Shown one piece after another: positions 1-10,522 of a stretch of 64,000 nucleotides of DNA (positions are counted from its first letter, which is position 1; every line of letters begins with the position of its first letter). Below the pieces are notes generated by a model, which was given only the letters and a program-made list of their open reading frames with translations, searched no databases and had not been told where the DNA came from. The translations under genes were made by a program, and so were the position numbers. Origin of the DNA: Breviolum minutum Mf 1.05b.01 (lineage: Eukaryota > Sar > Dinophyceae > Suessiales > Symbiodiniaceae); NCBI GenBank assembly GCA_000507305.1, contig DF239876.1:1-64000 (forward strand). The letters run 5' to 3'.

Positions 1-490
1 AATTTAAAAATAAATTAATATTATTAAAATATATATTTTTTTAAATAATAATTATATATATTATTTATATATATTTCTTATTTTTTTAATTTTTTTTTAT
101 ATATTATAAATTTTATTTATTCTTATTTATTATTAAAATTATTCATTTTTATTTTTAATATTTATTTATATTTTATTATCCTTATTATTTATTATCTTTA
201 TTATTTATTATTTTCATCCTTATTATCTTTTTTCCTTATATTTATCCTTTATTATCCTTATTATTTATCATTTTCATATTTTATCCTCCTTATCCTTTAT
301 TATCTTTATTATTTATTATGTTTCATATTTATCATCCTTATCCTTTATTATTGGTATTATTTATTATCCTTATTGTTCATCATTTTTATTCTTTATTGTC
401 TTCAAATTCATCCTTATGTTCATTTCATCTTCATTATCTTTATCATCCTCATCCTCATTATTCTTATCCTTTTCATTATCCTTATTATCA
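1..490. repeat. AT-rich low-complexity sequence
   Basis: The stretch is almost wholly A and T with short degenerate units such as TTATTATCC and TTATTTATTA; from about 180 onward it becomes a C-containing pyrimidine-biased repeat on this strand. The short open frames here are translations of the repeat and are not genes. GC content jumps abruptly near 505. Confidence 0.9.
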
Positions 491-799
491 TCAGTATCAA
501 ATCTGCTAGACGGGCTCGCCGCGGCGGGAATAGAATTCGAACCTTTTCCATTGGCATTTTCTCGAGAGCCCGAGCGCAGAACAACGCCCCGCCCACCAAG
601 CAAAATTTTGAGGGTGCCAAACAAATCCTGAAAACTGTGCAAAGTGAAGAAACAAAAATTCCCGAACTTTTCTGCAAAATGGATTCAACATAAAATCCAG
701 GTTCCAAGAAATTCTGGGAATTTTACAAGGGGTCGCTCAAAAAATCCCCTAAATTTCAAACAAAAGCGACTCTTCCAAAATGCAATTTTTTGCCAGAAA

Positions 800-960
800 A
801 CCAAATATATATTTCTTCCTTCGCCCGGGGAGCTGCTCAGGCTTACGTGTTTACAACGCCAAGCATACTCTTGTATGGAACAGGTGTATCGGTAAAGTTG
901 TGGGAAGAGCAGATGAAGGACTCATCTCTTGCACCTCATGTAATGGTTCATGGAAATAGA
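800..960 (+). CDS. Probable internal exon, unknown protein (P0)
   Basis: An open frame here reads like globular protein: it contains GAAQAYVFTTPSILLYG and then VKLWEEQMKDSSLAPHVM. It ends near a possible GT donor (GTAATGG at about 941). I do not recognise the family. It is followed on the same strand by the Ser/Gln-rich exon ending at 1340, and the two probably belong to one gene truncated by, or starting inside, the AT-rich sequence to the left. Splice ends are not certain. Confidence 0.45.
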
Positions 961-962
961 AG

Positions 963-1340
963 GACAAACAGAACATTTTAAGATCCAAATGTAACCCGAA
1001 TCGACATTTACCGAATTTTGAGATAGCCAGATCGTCTTATGAAGCATCCAAAACCATCGAAGTTGCTCAGCCGAAAGAAAGGACCTCATCCAGCACTGTT
1101 GATGTGGGTTCAACTGAAGTGCAGTTTAGCACAATTTCAAACGAAACACAACAATCTCAAGAGAGTCGTCGACGACTCACAAAGAAGACCAGACCCGAAG
1201 TGAGTGCATCTCAAGAAGGATCAGCATTTGTTTCACAAATTTCACAGAATTCGTTACAGCACGCCGACACTGCGCAATTCTGGTCCCCTATGACAGGTGA
1301 TGAATTGTTATCTGCACGGTGGAAGCGTAGCATTGGATGA
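963..1340 (+). CDS. Probable terminal exon, Ser/Gln-rich protein (P0)
   Basis: An open stretch of about 125 codons ends in TGA at 1338-1340. The protein is hydrophilic and rich in S, T, Q and E (for example SNETQQSQESRRRLTKK), with the C-terminal sequence GDELLSARWKRSIG. This composition suggests a disordered tail. The start is undefined because an intron acceptor probably lies inside 963-1030. No family is recognised. Confidence 0.4.
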   Translation, partial: DKQNILRSKCNPNRHLPNFEIARSSYEASKTIEVAQPKERTSSSTVDVGSTEVQFSTISNETQQSQESRRRLTKKTRPEVSASQEGSAFVSQISQNSLQHADTAQFWSPMTGDELLSARWKRSIG

Positions 1341-2009
1341 GCACTGCATGAATAGAGCCTACCCGTCGAGGGTGTTTGCTCCTACAAGACACAACTTCTG
1401 GGATCCACTTGCGCTTTTGAATTTCTTCTTTCGCTTTTATGTAATAATATTTTTTATCATTCAAATATGATATATATGTTCCAATTCATTTTTTCATCTT
1501 ATATCTATCATTACAATTGATGTTCAACCTAATATATCGATACCTAACATGATTTTCTTTGTATCGAACTAAACATATTACCAATATAATGTTACAATAT
1601 CTTTTAACTAAGATATATCAGAAAGCTGCATCTGCAAATTTTTCATGTACCTTCGCACGCAAGTCTCGAGGTCCACGTTACAGGTGGCAGGGACTACCAC
1701 ATATCCAAAGTTGCCAATGTTTGACAAATCTATTTGCATCGATGGGAAGAAACAAATTCATACTAGTCGAAGGAAGTTTAGAAGTCTAACGTCCGACAAT
1801 ATGCAGAGTTGAAAAGCAGAGTAGAGGTGTCGAGCAGAGTAGAGATGCCAAGTCAGCAGAAAGAAGATCAACACGCGTGTAGAGTGACTAGAAAGAAGGT
1901 ACATGCGCGAAAAATGTTAGGGACGTCTAATCGCTGTGTTTTTTCAATGATTCGTGGTTCCTGCTGCTCGAAAAGTAGCCTCGCTAAAGCGGCGGGTGCG
2001 GAGGTAGCT
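1341..2009. other. No gene seen
   Basis: The sequence between the putative 3' end of P0 and the 94-bp repeat array is moderately AT-rich. I see no convincing exon with matching splice sites on either strand. Confidence 0.5.
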
Positions 2010-2470
2010 GCTGAGCAGAGCTATGAAAAATGGCACGCTGCTGTGGCGCGAAGCACATTTGTACGTGAAAATGTACAAAACACCGCAGCGCCGGAGCCAT
2101 TTTGGAAGTTGTGATCTGCAAAATTGGCACGCCGCTGTGGCGCGAAGCACATTTTCAAGTCAAAATGCTCAAAACACCACATTCGCGGAGCCATTTTGGA
2201 AGTTCCGATGTTCAAAAATGGCACGCCGCTGTGGCGCGAAGCGCATTTTCAAGTCAAAATGCTCAAAACACCACATTCGCGGAGCCATTTTGGAAGTTCC
2301 AATGTTCAAAAATGGCACGCCGCTGTGGCGCGAAGCACATTTTCAAGTCAAAATGTGCAAAACACCACATGCTCGGGTCACTTTTTGACGTTCCGATGTT
2401 GAAAAATGGCACGCTGCTGTGGCGCGAAGCACATTTGCAAGGCAAAATGTACAAAACACTTGCGTTTTGC
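2010..2470 (+). repeat. 94-bp tandem repeat, five copies
   Basis: The word TGGCACGC(C/T)GCTGTGGCGCG recurs at about 2031, 2125, 2219, 2313 and 2407, a steady 94-bp spacing. Each unit continues with CGAAGC(A/G)CATTT, AAAACACC and GAGCCATTTTGG-type words. Because 94 is not a multiple of three, an open frame running through the array reads each unit in a different frame (ARRCGAK, then TPLWREAH, then WHAAVARS). All three forward frames stay open through much of the array. From memory, peptides like these occur in many Symbiodiniaceae gene models, which supports a dispersed dinoflagellate repeat rather than a gene. Confidence 0.9.
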
Positions 2471-2488
2471 AGCATTTTGCGAGGTTTC

Positions 2489-3043
2489 TAACTGACTAAC
2501 TGACTAGCTAACTAACTAACTAACTAACTAACTAACTCAGTAACTAACTTACTAACTAACTAGCTAACTAACTATTTAACTAACTAACAAACTCTCTCAT
2601 TAGCCATCTAACTAACTAACTACCTAACTAACTCATTAGCCATCTAACTAACTAACTAACAAACAAACTAACTAACTAACCATCTAACTAACTAACCAAC
2701 TAATTAACTAACTAACTAACTAACTGACTAACTAACTCATTAGCCAGGTAACTAACCAACTAACTAGCTAGCTAATTAACTCACTAACTAACTAACTAAC
2801 TAGCTAACTAACTAACTAGCTCACTAACTAACTAATTCATTAGCCAGCTAACAAACTAACTAACTAACTAGCTAACTAACTCACTAACTAACTAACTAAC
2901 TAACCAACCAACCAACTACCTAACCAACCAACCAACCAACCAACCAACTAACTATCTATCTAACTAACTAACTAACTAACTAACTAACTCATTAGCCAGC
3001 TAACTAACTAACTAATTAATTCATTCACTAAATAACTGACTAC
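2489..3043. repeat. (TAAC)n tetranucleotide array
   Basis: Over 550 bp of imperfect TAAC/CTAA units, with interspersed CTCATTAGCCA-type words that recur every few dozen bases, giving a higher-order repeat. It begins directly after the 94-bp array. Confidence 0.95.
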
Positions 3044-3045
3044 TA

Positions 3046-3100
3046 CTAGCCAGTTAGTCAGTTAACCAGTTAGACAGATCGGCAGTTAGTCAGTCACACC
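3046..3100. repeat. Inverted end of the TAAC array
   Basis: After the TAAC run the motif flips to its complement (CCAGTTAGTCAGTTAACCAG and GGCAGTTAGTCAGTC). The array end can therefore fold back on the CTAACTGACTA units just before it. Confidence 0.7.
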
Positions 3101-3355
3101 GTTGGACAGTTCGATGCATCAGTGTTTTTGCTTTGTCATCCGTGATTCACAACGACCAATCTCTCCTATACGTTTCCTATTCTTGAAACTTCCGCCACCG
3201 CCTCGTGCGGCTCTACTGGTATTTCACAGCAGAGCTGTTTGTGGGGCAAAACACACATTGGAAAGAAGGGTCTCTGTTCTGTACACGTTTGAAGTGGTGA
3301 TATTGACTTATGCATCTACCGCAGTCAGTGGTCATAATGATTCCTTGACTGTGAT

Positions 3356-3560
3356 CTACAGCAAATACCAGTAGGTTCCGTTACTGCGGCGTGATGGCAG
3401 TGAGGATTCTTGATTTAGGACACTAAAAATGGAAAAAACATCAGCACCATTCAGCACCCACATCTCTTTGCTGCTACTCCCAGCCTCCGTGAGCTTGGCA
3501 ACTTCATGCAAAGGATATGCCTTGGCGTTATGCAACAATGGGCTTTTGCAAATGGCTTCG
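3356..3560 (-). CDS. Probable 3'-terminal exon(s), unidentified minus-strand gene
   Basis: A minus-strand frame reads CKSPLLHNAKAYPLHEVAKL and then EAGSSSKEMWVLNGAD, ending in TAG at 3356-3358. The first part is convincingly protein-like. A GT after NGAD could instead be a donor, so the last residues are uncertain. The family is not recognised. It lies downstream of, and on the same strand as, the exon at 3885-4067. Confidence 0.5.
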
Positions 3561-3884
3561 CCAGCTTGAGGTTCATGAAACAACCAATTCACCAGGATGG
3601 TCGAACACCAAAAAAATGCCCAACTGTATTCTTCAGATGCTTTGTTCGTAGTTTTGTTCGTCTTGGTAGTTTCGAGGCTCTCATCGACTCGTGGCCACGG
3701 TCAAAAAACAAAAAACAAACGTGTGCAATTAGATACCACAAAACCTCTGGCATCAGGAAGGGTTTAGAAACTGTCCAAACCGGAACGATTTTACATATAC
3801 TCCGAGTTGGCTCCACAGCATGCACTGTGAACCGATCGTGCTCAGTCCGGCACTGTGCTAGTCTCCTCCAAGTTTTTCAGATAC

Positions 3885-4067
3885 CTGCGCTGAATCTGCA
3901 TTGGTGGCAGTCTCTGAGTTGATGGGAAGCTTCGTGTCATTTAACAGAAACAACTCAGACTCACACATGTTGCCGCCAAAAGCAGCATTGGGGGGTGAAA
4001 AAATGGATGGCTGTCCTCCATTCATATGAATCATGATGAATTTCCCACCTTCAGTGGTGTTCATTTC
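3885..4067 (-). CDS. Internal exon, unidentified gene
   Basis: A 61-codon exon with clean borders: acceptor CACAG|GAAATG on the high side, donor GCGCAG|GTATCT on the low side, phase 0 at both ends. It encodes EMNTTEGGKFIMIHMNGG, then a segment with CESELFLLNDTKLP, and ends TATNADSAQ. Function unknown. Confidence 0.75.
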
Positions 4068-4937
4068 CTGTGAAGTTTGGTTGAAGAACAAGGCCCAAAA
4101 CGTCCATGGATTCAGGATTTCAATTTGATGTGCTCAGCCTTACAGGTGGATACAAGAAAAATGATAAACCATTGATAAACCACTTGTCTAAAACATTCTT
4201 TAAAAAATAGGGTTACACACGACCTTCGTTTTTTCCATTGGTCATTAGGTTCGATATCTTCATGTCGTTTGGAAACCCAGTTGTGGCAGGGTTTTTCCCA
4301 TTGGTACCGGTACTTGAGACTTGGGACCCACCAACCTATTGAGATCTATTGGGATGTTGCACCAAAAATCTCAAAGCAATGGTTGGTAAAAGGTTTTGTT
4401 TAATGATGTATGTACAAGGGTGAGGCAACTTTTATTCACAGCTTATTCGACCAAATTCCTAAAATCCTTGGAGTTCCTGAGTACCTCGTGTCTTGTTTCC
4501 CTGATTGCTGCGGCCCCTGGTCACTGTTGGAAAACAAGGCATTTTCGTCATGGCTTCTCAATGTCTAAATCACGAGTGACGCTCTGAAACCGTCCCTCTT
4601 TTGTGCACACAGCTCAAACGATGCGAACGGGATTGGCTTCTCAGACCTGAGCCCAAGACAGAAAACGGTGCCGGATTCGTGGCACAATTCGCAAATGCAT
4701 TCTGTAAGTCTTTGACAAAGAACATCAAAGAACATTCTTCAGAGAACATCCTAGCAATCTGTCAAGGATTTCATGCAACCAAATTGACGCTCAGACTCGG
4801 AGCAACATTCGTAACCAACACTGTGGGCATGTGGATCCAACGAAAATGCTTTGTTGCCCACGAAATCTTAGTTTCCCAAGCGGAAAAGGGCCCTGCTGCC
4901 AGTTTTTCCCCATTTTTAGTGGGTAAAACTTGGCACC

Positions 4938-4991
4938 TTAAGGTCGAGATTCGGCTCCCATAAGGTCCAAGAAATCCTCGAAGGTAAACTC
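4938..4991 (-). CDS. Probable exon, unidentified gene
   Basis: The acceptor CATCCAG|GAGTTT is followed by EFTFEDFLDLMGAESRP and an in-frame TAA at 4938-4940, so this could be a true C-terminus or an exon read into its intron. If it is a stop, the exons at 3.4-4.1 kb belong to a separate downstream gene. Confidence 0.5.
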   Translation of the reverse strand, partial: EFTFEDFLDLMGAESRP

Positions 4992-5147
4992 CTGGATGGA
5001 ATCCAAGGTGAGGAAAGGAATGGAATCAGCAAATTGAAGCAAAACAATGGCAAAAAGGTAAATCATCACCATGAAATGCAATGATGACAACGGCCCCCAC
5101 TGAACAAGTTGATTTTCCAACCCAACTAATGACATCTAATTATTCTC

Positions 5148-5319
5148 CTTGAGTTGAACTTTGACTACCATTCCCATGTGAAGAGAGTGTTTGCATTTGC
5201 TGTCATTTGCAAAGCTCCAATCCACAACTTTCCCAGCCTCAGGAAGGCCAGCTTGAAAATCTTCCAATTCCGCTTGTGGGACCTCAGGCCACGCGCCAAC
5301 GCCGGGGATCAGTTGCGCC
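5148..5319 (-). CDS. Internal exon, unidentified gene
   Basis: The acceptor GCCAAG|GGCGCA leads into AQLIPGVGAWPEVPQAELED, then a section ending HSLHMGMVVKVQLK. It closes at CTCAAG|GAGAAT, a GA-type donor. The frame is open throughout, with varied residue composition. No family is recognised. Confidence 0.65.
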
Positions 5320-5378
5320 CTTGGCAGCAAATTGCCACCTCACCGTCTCAAATTTTACCGTTTTTGGGATAACGTCAC

Positions 5379-5608
5379 CTGACTAGAATTGGATCCATTC
5401 ATTTCTGGACCTAGAACTGTGAACCTTTGCAAATTTTGACTCGACTTAGCCTTTGAATGTAAACGTCCCGATTGAAAAAAAAACATACGCAGAGTTGATT
5501 CGCCACCTCTTCCCGAATACTTGAGGCCATTTGTTGAGGCTACGACATCAGGACCAGCCTCTGGGACATGGGTGTGGTCAAGTTGCCAGTGACATTGCTT
5601 CATGTCCC
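5379..5608 (-). CDS. Exon (or two), unidentified gene
   Basis: The acceptor ACAACAG|GGGACAT and donor AGTCAG|GTGACG bracket an open frame with HWQLDHTHVPEAGPDVVAS, GLKYSGRGGESTLR and FTVLGPEMNGSNSSQ. A possible internal intron (donor GTATGTTTTT, acceptor GCAAAG) would separate the last segment. Function unknown. Confidence 0.65.
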
Positions 5609-6327
5609 CTGTTGTAATCAATGGAACATCAAATTCTGATGGGTTCCGGTCATTTTATTTGTCTTGGTAAGCAACTAATCTAGTAAATGAACACAAAACT
5701 CAAACTTTGCTGGTGTTGCTTCCATGTAAGCAACAAAAGGGCCCTATTATTGTTACCGTCGCTTTGCTATATACTGACTGTCACTAAGACATTTCATCCT
5801 CCTCCTGAAACCAGTGGATATGGCATTTCAACAAGGGACCAGCCTTTCAGGTGGAGGTCGTGAGTCATGATTGAGGGCTATTTGAGTTGACTCACTTCTT
5901 TACAACTTCTTCCCCTCCCTCAAAGCATAGTGGAAGTGCAATTTCACTGGCTATATTTCTTCCAAAACGAGTTTTCATTCTGTTTCAACCGTTGCAGTAT
6001 TTTCATCTACCAGTACAGAACCCTTTAATGGTGTAACTCTGCAGGGATTGAAATTAAGGCTAAAAACTGACAGATGCAATGAAGCCACCAAAAGGAACAC
6101 ATTGCTTTAACACTTTTTCCAAGGACCCTCGCAATGATTCTCAAACCACCAGTTTGAGTAAAACCACCTTTGGCTGCTACTTTGACTCTGGATTATTTTG
6201 TTGATCCTCGAAGTTCTCGACGGATATTGTTTATAGGCACTTTTCAAAACAGAAGCGCGTTGAAACACAACTAAAATTCAATTCAACCAATCAGACCAGC
6301 CTTATTTCCATAAGGTCCCATTCCTGC

Positions 6328-6411
6328 CTGTACGATGTCTTGAAGCACTTGACGACTGAGCACCGTTGCGCCCTCCGACAAACGTTGAAAGGCAGCACGG
6401 TATTGAGGCTC
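6328..6411 (-). CDS. Internal exon, unidentified gene
   Basis: An 84-bp exon of 28 codons, phase 0 at both ends. The acceptor is GCTTACAG|GAGCCT and the donor CAG|GCAGGA is of GC type. It encodes EPQYRAAFQRLSEGATVLSR followed by QVLQDIVQ, which looks like amphipathic helix. Confidence 0.7.
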
Positions 6412-6989
6412 CTGTAAGCAAACCACAAGGGTGTTGGAACAAATATGAACCACAACAAAACATGTTCCATCCGCTGATTGGGTAAATGGGATAAAGGGCA
6501 CTACAAGGTAGTAGAATCATGTAGAATCCCCGTACTTGAATCAACCAAGCGGGGTGTTTTCCTGTGCCTGACGTTTGAAAGTGACATCTATGTGGCTAGG
6601 CAAGTTGTATTACGACCTCGTACAAGACTCTGAGTGGGTTTAAAGGCCCAGGTTTCGAGACATGGCTATCTCGTCGCGGAGATTCTGATACAATATATGA
6701 CTCATCTCCCCAACGAAATGACCTTTGAGAATAATATCAATATCAACCCCAAACGATGGCATCTTCTCATGGTGTAGTGTAGCAAAGTAGTATCAAAAAT
6801 GGTCAAGTCTGTGTATAGCAACTGATAGCGCATAGCATAGCAAGGGGGTCAAATGGGTACCACTCTCGGGAAAACACAGGAACCAACAACAGTTGCAACC
6901 CAGTTGGTGCTATGTTCCTTGATTCATTTTGAAGTGTGGGGAGTTTGTCAAAAAAAAAAATTGTTGGTTGATTAAAAGAACTGATCTAC

Positions 6990-7154
6990 CCACGAAGCCC
7001 TTCAAATGTTTCCAGAAACTGACCCACAAAGTGGATCAAAACCAGCTCCTGCAGCTGCAAAGAAAAAGGCCTGAGGAACAGGGAACGCTTGTAGGAACCC
7101 GTGAGAGGAAGTGCAATGGTGCCGGTAACATGGAGGACTTCAGCAATGAGATTT
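6990..7154 (-). CDS. Two small exons, unidentified gene
   Basis: The upper part (7099-7154) has acceptor ATCAAG|A and donor ACGG|GTTCC and reads NLIAEVLHVTGTIALPLT. The lower part (6990-7054) follows acceptor TTTGCAG and reads either LQELVLIHFVGQFLETFEGL or, in the frame demanded by the upstream phase, AGFDPLCGSVSGN. I cannot decide between these. Confidence 0.45.
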
Positions 7155-7369
7155 CTTGATTCCCAAGGTCAAAACAACATCACGAGGGTGTCTGACAAGT
7201 GCCCATCACTGAATCAATGGCGTCACAAAGCAACACTGTCATACAGTTGGAACAGACCAGGCTTGTAGTAAACAGGGCACCTACAATGTTGCACAAGTAA
7301 GTGGAATACTTGACCAAATCTGTGGTCACGGTGGCACATTTGGAGCCCCTACCATGCCATGGCCCCTAC

Positions 7370-7457
7370 TTGGAGAAATCTCCATTGCTTTCGAACGTTC
7401 CAACTGACCAGCCAGTCATTTTTCTTGAGTGCCCACACATCATGACGGCCACAAAGT
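7370..7457 (-). CDS. Internal exon, unidentified gene
   Basis: The acceptor TTTTTCAG|ACTTTG and donor TCCAA|GTAGGG flank FVAVMMCGHSRKMTGWSVG followed by TFESNGDF. The short length and open frame fit the neighbouring exons of this minus-strand gene. Confidence 0.5.
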
Positions 7458-7952
7458 CTGAAAAACCCAAACCAGCAACACCGCCACTAACAGCCAACAA
7501 GGACCTGTAGCAAACAGCAGAATGAGGCATTGGTGTTGAAAGGGGTAGTTTGTGCTAACACCAGCCACTTGGTGAATCGTTTATGTCAGTGCGATACTAT
7601 AATTTACAAACAGCTGTTTGGAGACAGGCAGCAGTCAGGCTATGATCAAAAGACCCCAAAATCATAAGGTCTGAATTGCCTCCTTGGGACATCTTTGGGT
7701 GGCGTAAATCTGGTCAAAGAGAAACATCCAAAGCAACAAGGGCCTTGAGAAAAAAACGACATGTCACAGAACACCCAAGGATTCATGAATCCCCATTTGT
7801 GATGCCACGTCATGAGTCTTCTCCTACATGATTGAGTCAAACAAGAGGATCCACTATACATGCATATATAATATGATCTATAGTTCAATCTCAACCAGTC
7901 TTCATCCTTCAGCAGCCCAACTTTGGAAGTTTCGGTTACATGCCGCAGACAC

Positions 7953-8067
7953 CTGAACATCCATCACAGCTCCCACGAGCCTAATTTCTTCACCAATCTC
8001 ATCCTTTGACTCGGCTGCCTTGAAACTCTGAGGAAGGAGAAGTTCCAATAGAATTGGGGGCAGCAAC
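7953..8067 (-). CDS. Internal exon, unidentified gene
   Basis: Clean canonical exon: acceptor CAGCTAG|GTTGCT, donor GTTCAG|GTGTCT. The peptide begins LLPPILLELLLPQSFKAAES and ends EEIRLVGAVMDVQ. The leucine-rich start and charged middle suggest a helical region. No family is recognised. Confidence 0.75.
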
Positions 8068-8317
8068 CTAGCTGAGATATGTTGACTCATGTTGCAATGA
8101 AATCTAGTTGGAAGGAGAATGCCAGTGTTTTGCCTTGAGTTTGAATTGTATGAGAACTGGTCAAACTGTTCCTTAAAGTGTGATCCAGGGTGGTTGGGGA
8201 TCTCAACATTGAATCGGTTCAATGTGTAATGAGTGGTCACTCTCGTTTGATTTCACTAGAGGAGTGTACATACCCTTTTCACACCGTTTACAGTATCGAT
8301 AGAAGGATTCCTATTGG

Positions 8318-8480
8318 CAGAGAGATGCCAATATACTCTGACTTGTTTGCCAAGTTCAGGATTGTTGCCTCACCCATGCCGAAGAGCATGTCCAGAAAAC
8401 CCACAGTGCTCGGACCTGTCATGAGGCCGGCCATTTCTCGAAAGGAACTCATTAGCTCCAACCAGCTACAACTTGTCCAT
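8318..8480 (-). CDS. Probable exon, unidentified gene
   Basis: The minus-strand frame contains ELMSSFREMAGLMTGPSTVG and LFGMGEATILNLANKSEYIG, with good amino-acid variety. Acceptor candidates (TTGTAG) exist on the high side. The low-side boundary was not resolved. Confidence 0.55.
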
Positions 8481-9039
8481 GGGACAACTTTTTGACCTTC
8501 AGATGTCACCCTTCAAACGTTTCCCTTTTGTTTGGCTGCCTTCAATGCCCAAATCCGAAGCTGAAAGAAGACCATCGGCATTCTTGTCCAGGCGCAGGAA
8601 GGAACCTCTACATCGGTGACGGCTGGGCATTGGTGTTGATGGGTACACATGCACAAACAACAAAAGGACATATTCCATGAGTCAGCAAAATCCCAGATTC
8701 CTGTTTTTTTTCAAACACCCTTTTCATGTCTGTGTGTGTTTTCTCACTCTCACATCCCCAAAATAAGCCCGAATCATTTGAAGTTTGGCATTTTAGTAGA
8801 TCCTCACAACAATGGAAATTCACCAATCATGGCCAACAAATGCCAATGCCTGTAGCGACACAAATAGTGAACCAAACCATGTTCACACTCTTCGGCTAAT
8901 AGCAAATAACAACAACACAATTGCAACCCTTCGCCTAAACAAACATACTGTAATATCTGTCTTGAAATACCTCTATACATCTACAATCTAAAAATGTCAG
9001 AACTTCATGTCATTTCCAGCCATCACGATCATTTTAATC

Positions 9040-9146
9040 CATGATGATAGCTAATCCCCAAGCGCCTCTCAGCGGGGCCAAAGATGCCTCAGGCAACTCA
9101 GTGACCAGCAAACGAAGGAAGGCCTTGGAGTTCACGGGTGGAAGGC
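9040..9146 (-). CDS. Internal exon, unidentified gene
   Basis: The acceptor GGGACAAG|GCCTTCC leads into LPPVNSKAFLRLLVTELPEA and SLAPLRGAWGLAIIM. The frame ends at ATCATG|GATTAA, either a GA donor or a stop one codon later. A 107-bp foldback element lies 52 bp upstream, in the preceding intron. Confidence 0.7.
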
Positions 9147-9197
9147 CTTGTCCCAAAGTTTGAAGGGAAAAAAACCATATCAAAATATATCCAAAAC

Positions 9198-9304
9198 ATA
9201 CACCCCGGAAGATTAACATGGAACCTGACACGACACCTCTGGAAGAGGAAAATCATCTTCCAAACCATCATTTTCAGGTTCTATGTTAATCTTCGGGGGT
9301 GTAT
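9198..9304. mobile_element. MITE-like foldback element
   Basis: Terminal inverted repeats of 31 bp with two mismatches lie at 9198-9228 and 9274-9304, ending in ATACACCCC and containing GATTAACAT. The whole element is 107 bp and has no coding capacity. It lies in an intron of the minus-strand gene, close to a 3' splice site. Confidence 0.85.
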
Positions 9305-9477
9305 CCAAATTTCGAACTTTTGCAGCAGTCTATCTGATATGTTTTTGGTGCATTTTCCGACAAAACGCATTTTTAAAAAAACACACCTTTCAACAATGGC
9401 CTGTGGTGGAAAAAAACATGGATCTGGACAAAGGAAATCGTATGAAATTGTCATGAACTCCTCTTATTCGCCACTGT

Positions 9478-9608
9478 TCTCAAAGAAAGAGGCGTCCAGT
9501 TGTCTTTCTGTTTCACGTGACCCTATATAAGTTGGCATACTTTGAGAGTCCAAACAGTGCTCCATTTCCCAACCATCTCTGCTAAGGTATTCTACCACAA
9601 AAGAGACC
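9478..9608 (-). CDS. Probable exon, unidentified gene
   Basis: The acceptor GCTCCAG|GTCTCT opens into VSFVVEYLSRDGWEMEHCLD, then ETERQLDASFFENSGE before a stop. The true donor may be earlier, in the middle of the stretch. Function unknown. Confidence 0.6.
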
Positions 9609-9966
9609 TGGAGCATTATATCTACAACCCAACTACTAAGATAGGTGTGTATGTACAATTAGGGAAATCAAGAAAACGATCCAAAATGGCATGAATACTC
9701 CCCATGAACCTGTCATTCAAAACTTTAGCAATGCCAAAACACTATGAACTGCGGTGGTGGGTGCTTGAACATCTCCTTCACAACCCTTGCCTAACTTTCC
9801 TGCATCGATGCCATGTTTTCATCTTTTTCGCAAGAGCACTGGCACTTAGGCCCAAATAGGCAGGCTCCACAGATCTAAGTGCAAGGAACTTTTAACCCAT
9901 CCAACTCAGAATTCCCCAGGATGGGGACAACATGTTTAATGACTTAATCCATTGCGATTCCCATAC

Positions 9967-10071
9967 CTACAGTTTCGTTTTCTTTTGCCTGATGCAAGCA
10001 GCTTATCCGCTAGGAAAGTTGAGTACACACTAGGACTATAAAATGAGAGATGCATCTCCGTTTGACAGTAT
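9967..10071 (-). CDS. Internal exon, unidentified gene
   Basis: The acceptor AATTTCAG|ATACTG and donor ACTGTAG|GTATGG flank 105 bp. The only open frame reads YCQTEMHLSFYSPSVYSTF, LADKLLASGKRKRN. The basic end is solvent-exposed in character. Confidence 0.65.
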
Positions 10072-10395
10072 CTGAAATTGATGTTTATGAGTCTCAACAT
10101 ATCTTTATGGAGTCTATGGTGTAGTGCTCCATTGCGCAAACTGCTCTCTTGCATCGTATCTTTGGTCTATATAATTCGCCTTGTTAAAATTAGCTCTGGA
10201 ATACATTCAGAACGGTTAACGGCCAAAGATATATAGTATCTGCCTGGGAATTTTTGCAAAACTCACAAAACTCAGCAATCTCATTGAAAACAAACCATTT
10301 TGAAAACACACATTTCATGTCAGACAGTGAAACTGTCGAAGGGTTCAACATGGTATGGATAAGGGACCTAGCCTGTATTCACTTTTTGCACTTAG

Positions 10396-10522
10396 CACTT
10401 CTTATGAGGAATTGCCACGGAATTCCAACTGGGCCGCACAAGAGAAACCTACTCAACCAATGGGTGGTGGCGCGGCATGGTTTGGAGCGTTTGGGCAAAC
10501 GCAAAGCCAAAACAAGTTCCAG
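10396..10522 (+). CDS. Possible plus-strand exon opposite the minus gene
   Basis: A plus-strand frame lies between acceptor GCACTTAG and donor TTCCAG|GTAGCA. It reads SYEELPRNSNWAAQEKPTQP then GGGAAWFGAFGQTQSQNKFQ. The sites are canonical and the peptide is plausible, but no neighbouring plus-strand exon could be linked to it, so it may be chance. Confidence 0.3.

Noticed and set aside
370-707. Several overlapping frames on both strands at the edge of the AT-rich region
   Set aside because: Low-complexity translation with no splice signals or family resemblance.
2023-2491. Coding gene in the 94-bp array
   Set aside because: The open frames change reading frame in each repeat unit, so the apparent protein is a by-product of the tandem structure.
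4601-4963. 120-codon plus frame (contains ENGAGFVAQFANAFCKSL)
   Set aside because: Both strands offer plausible splice sites here (plus: CACACAG and CTGTAAGT; minus: CTTACAG and CTCAG|GTCTGA). I could not choose, so no exon was called.
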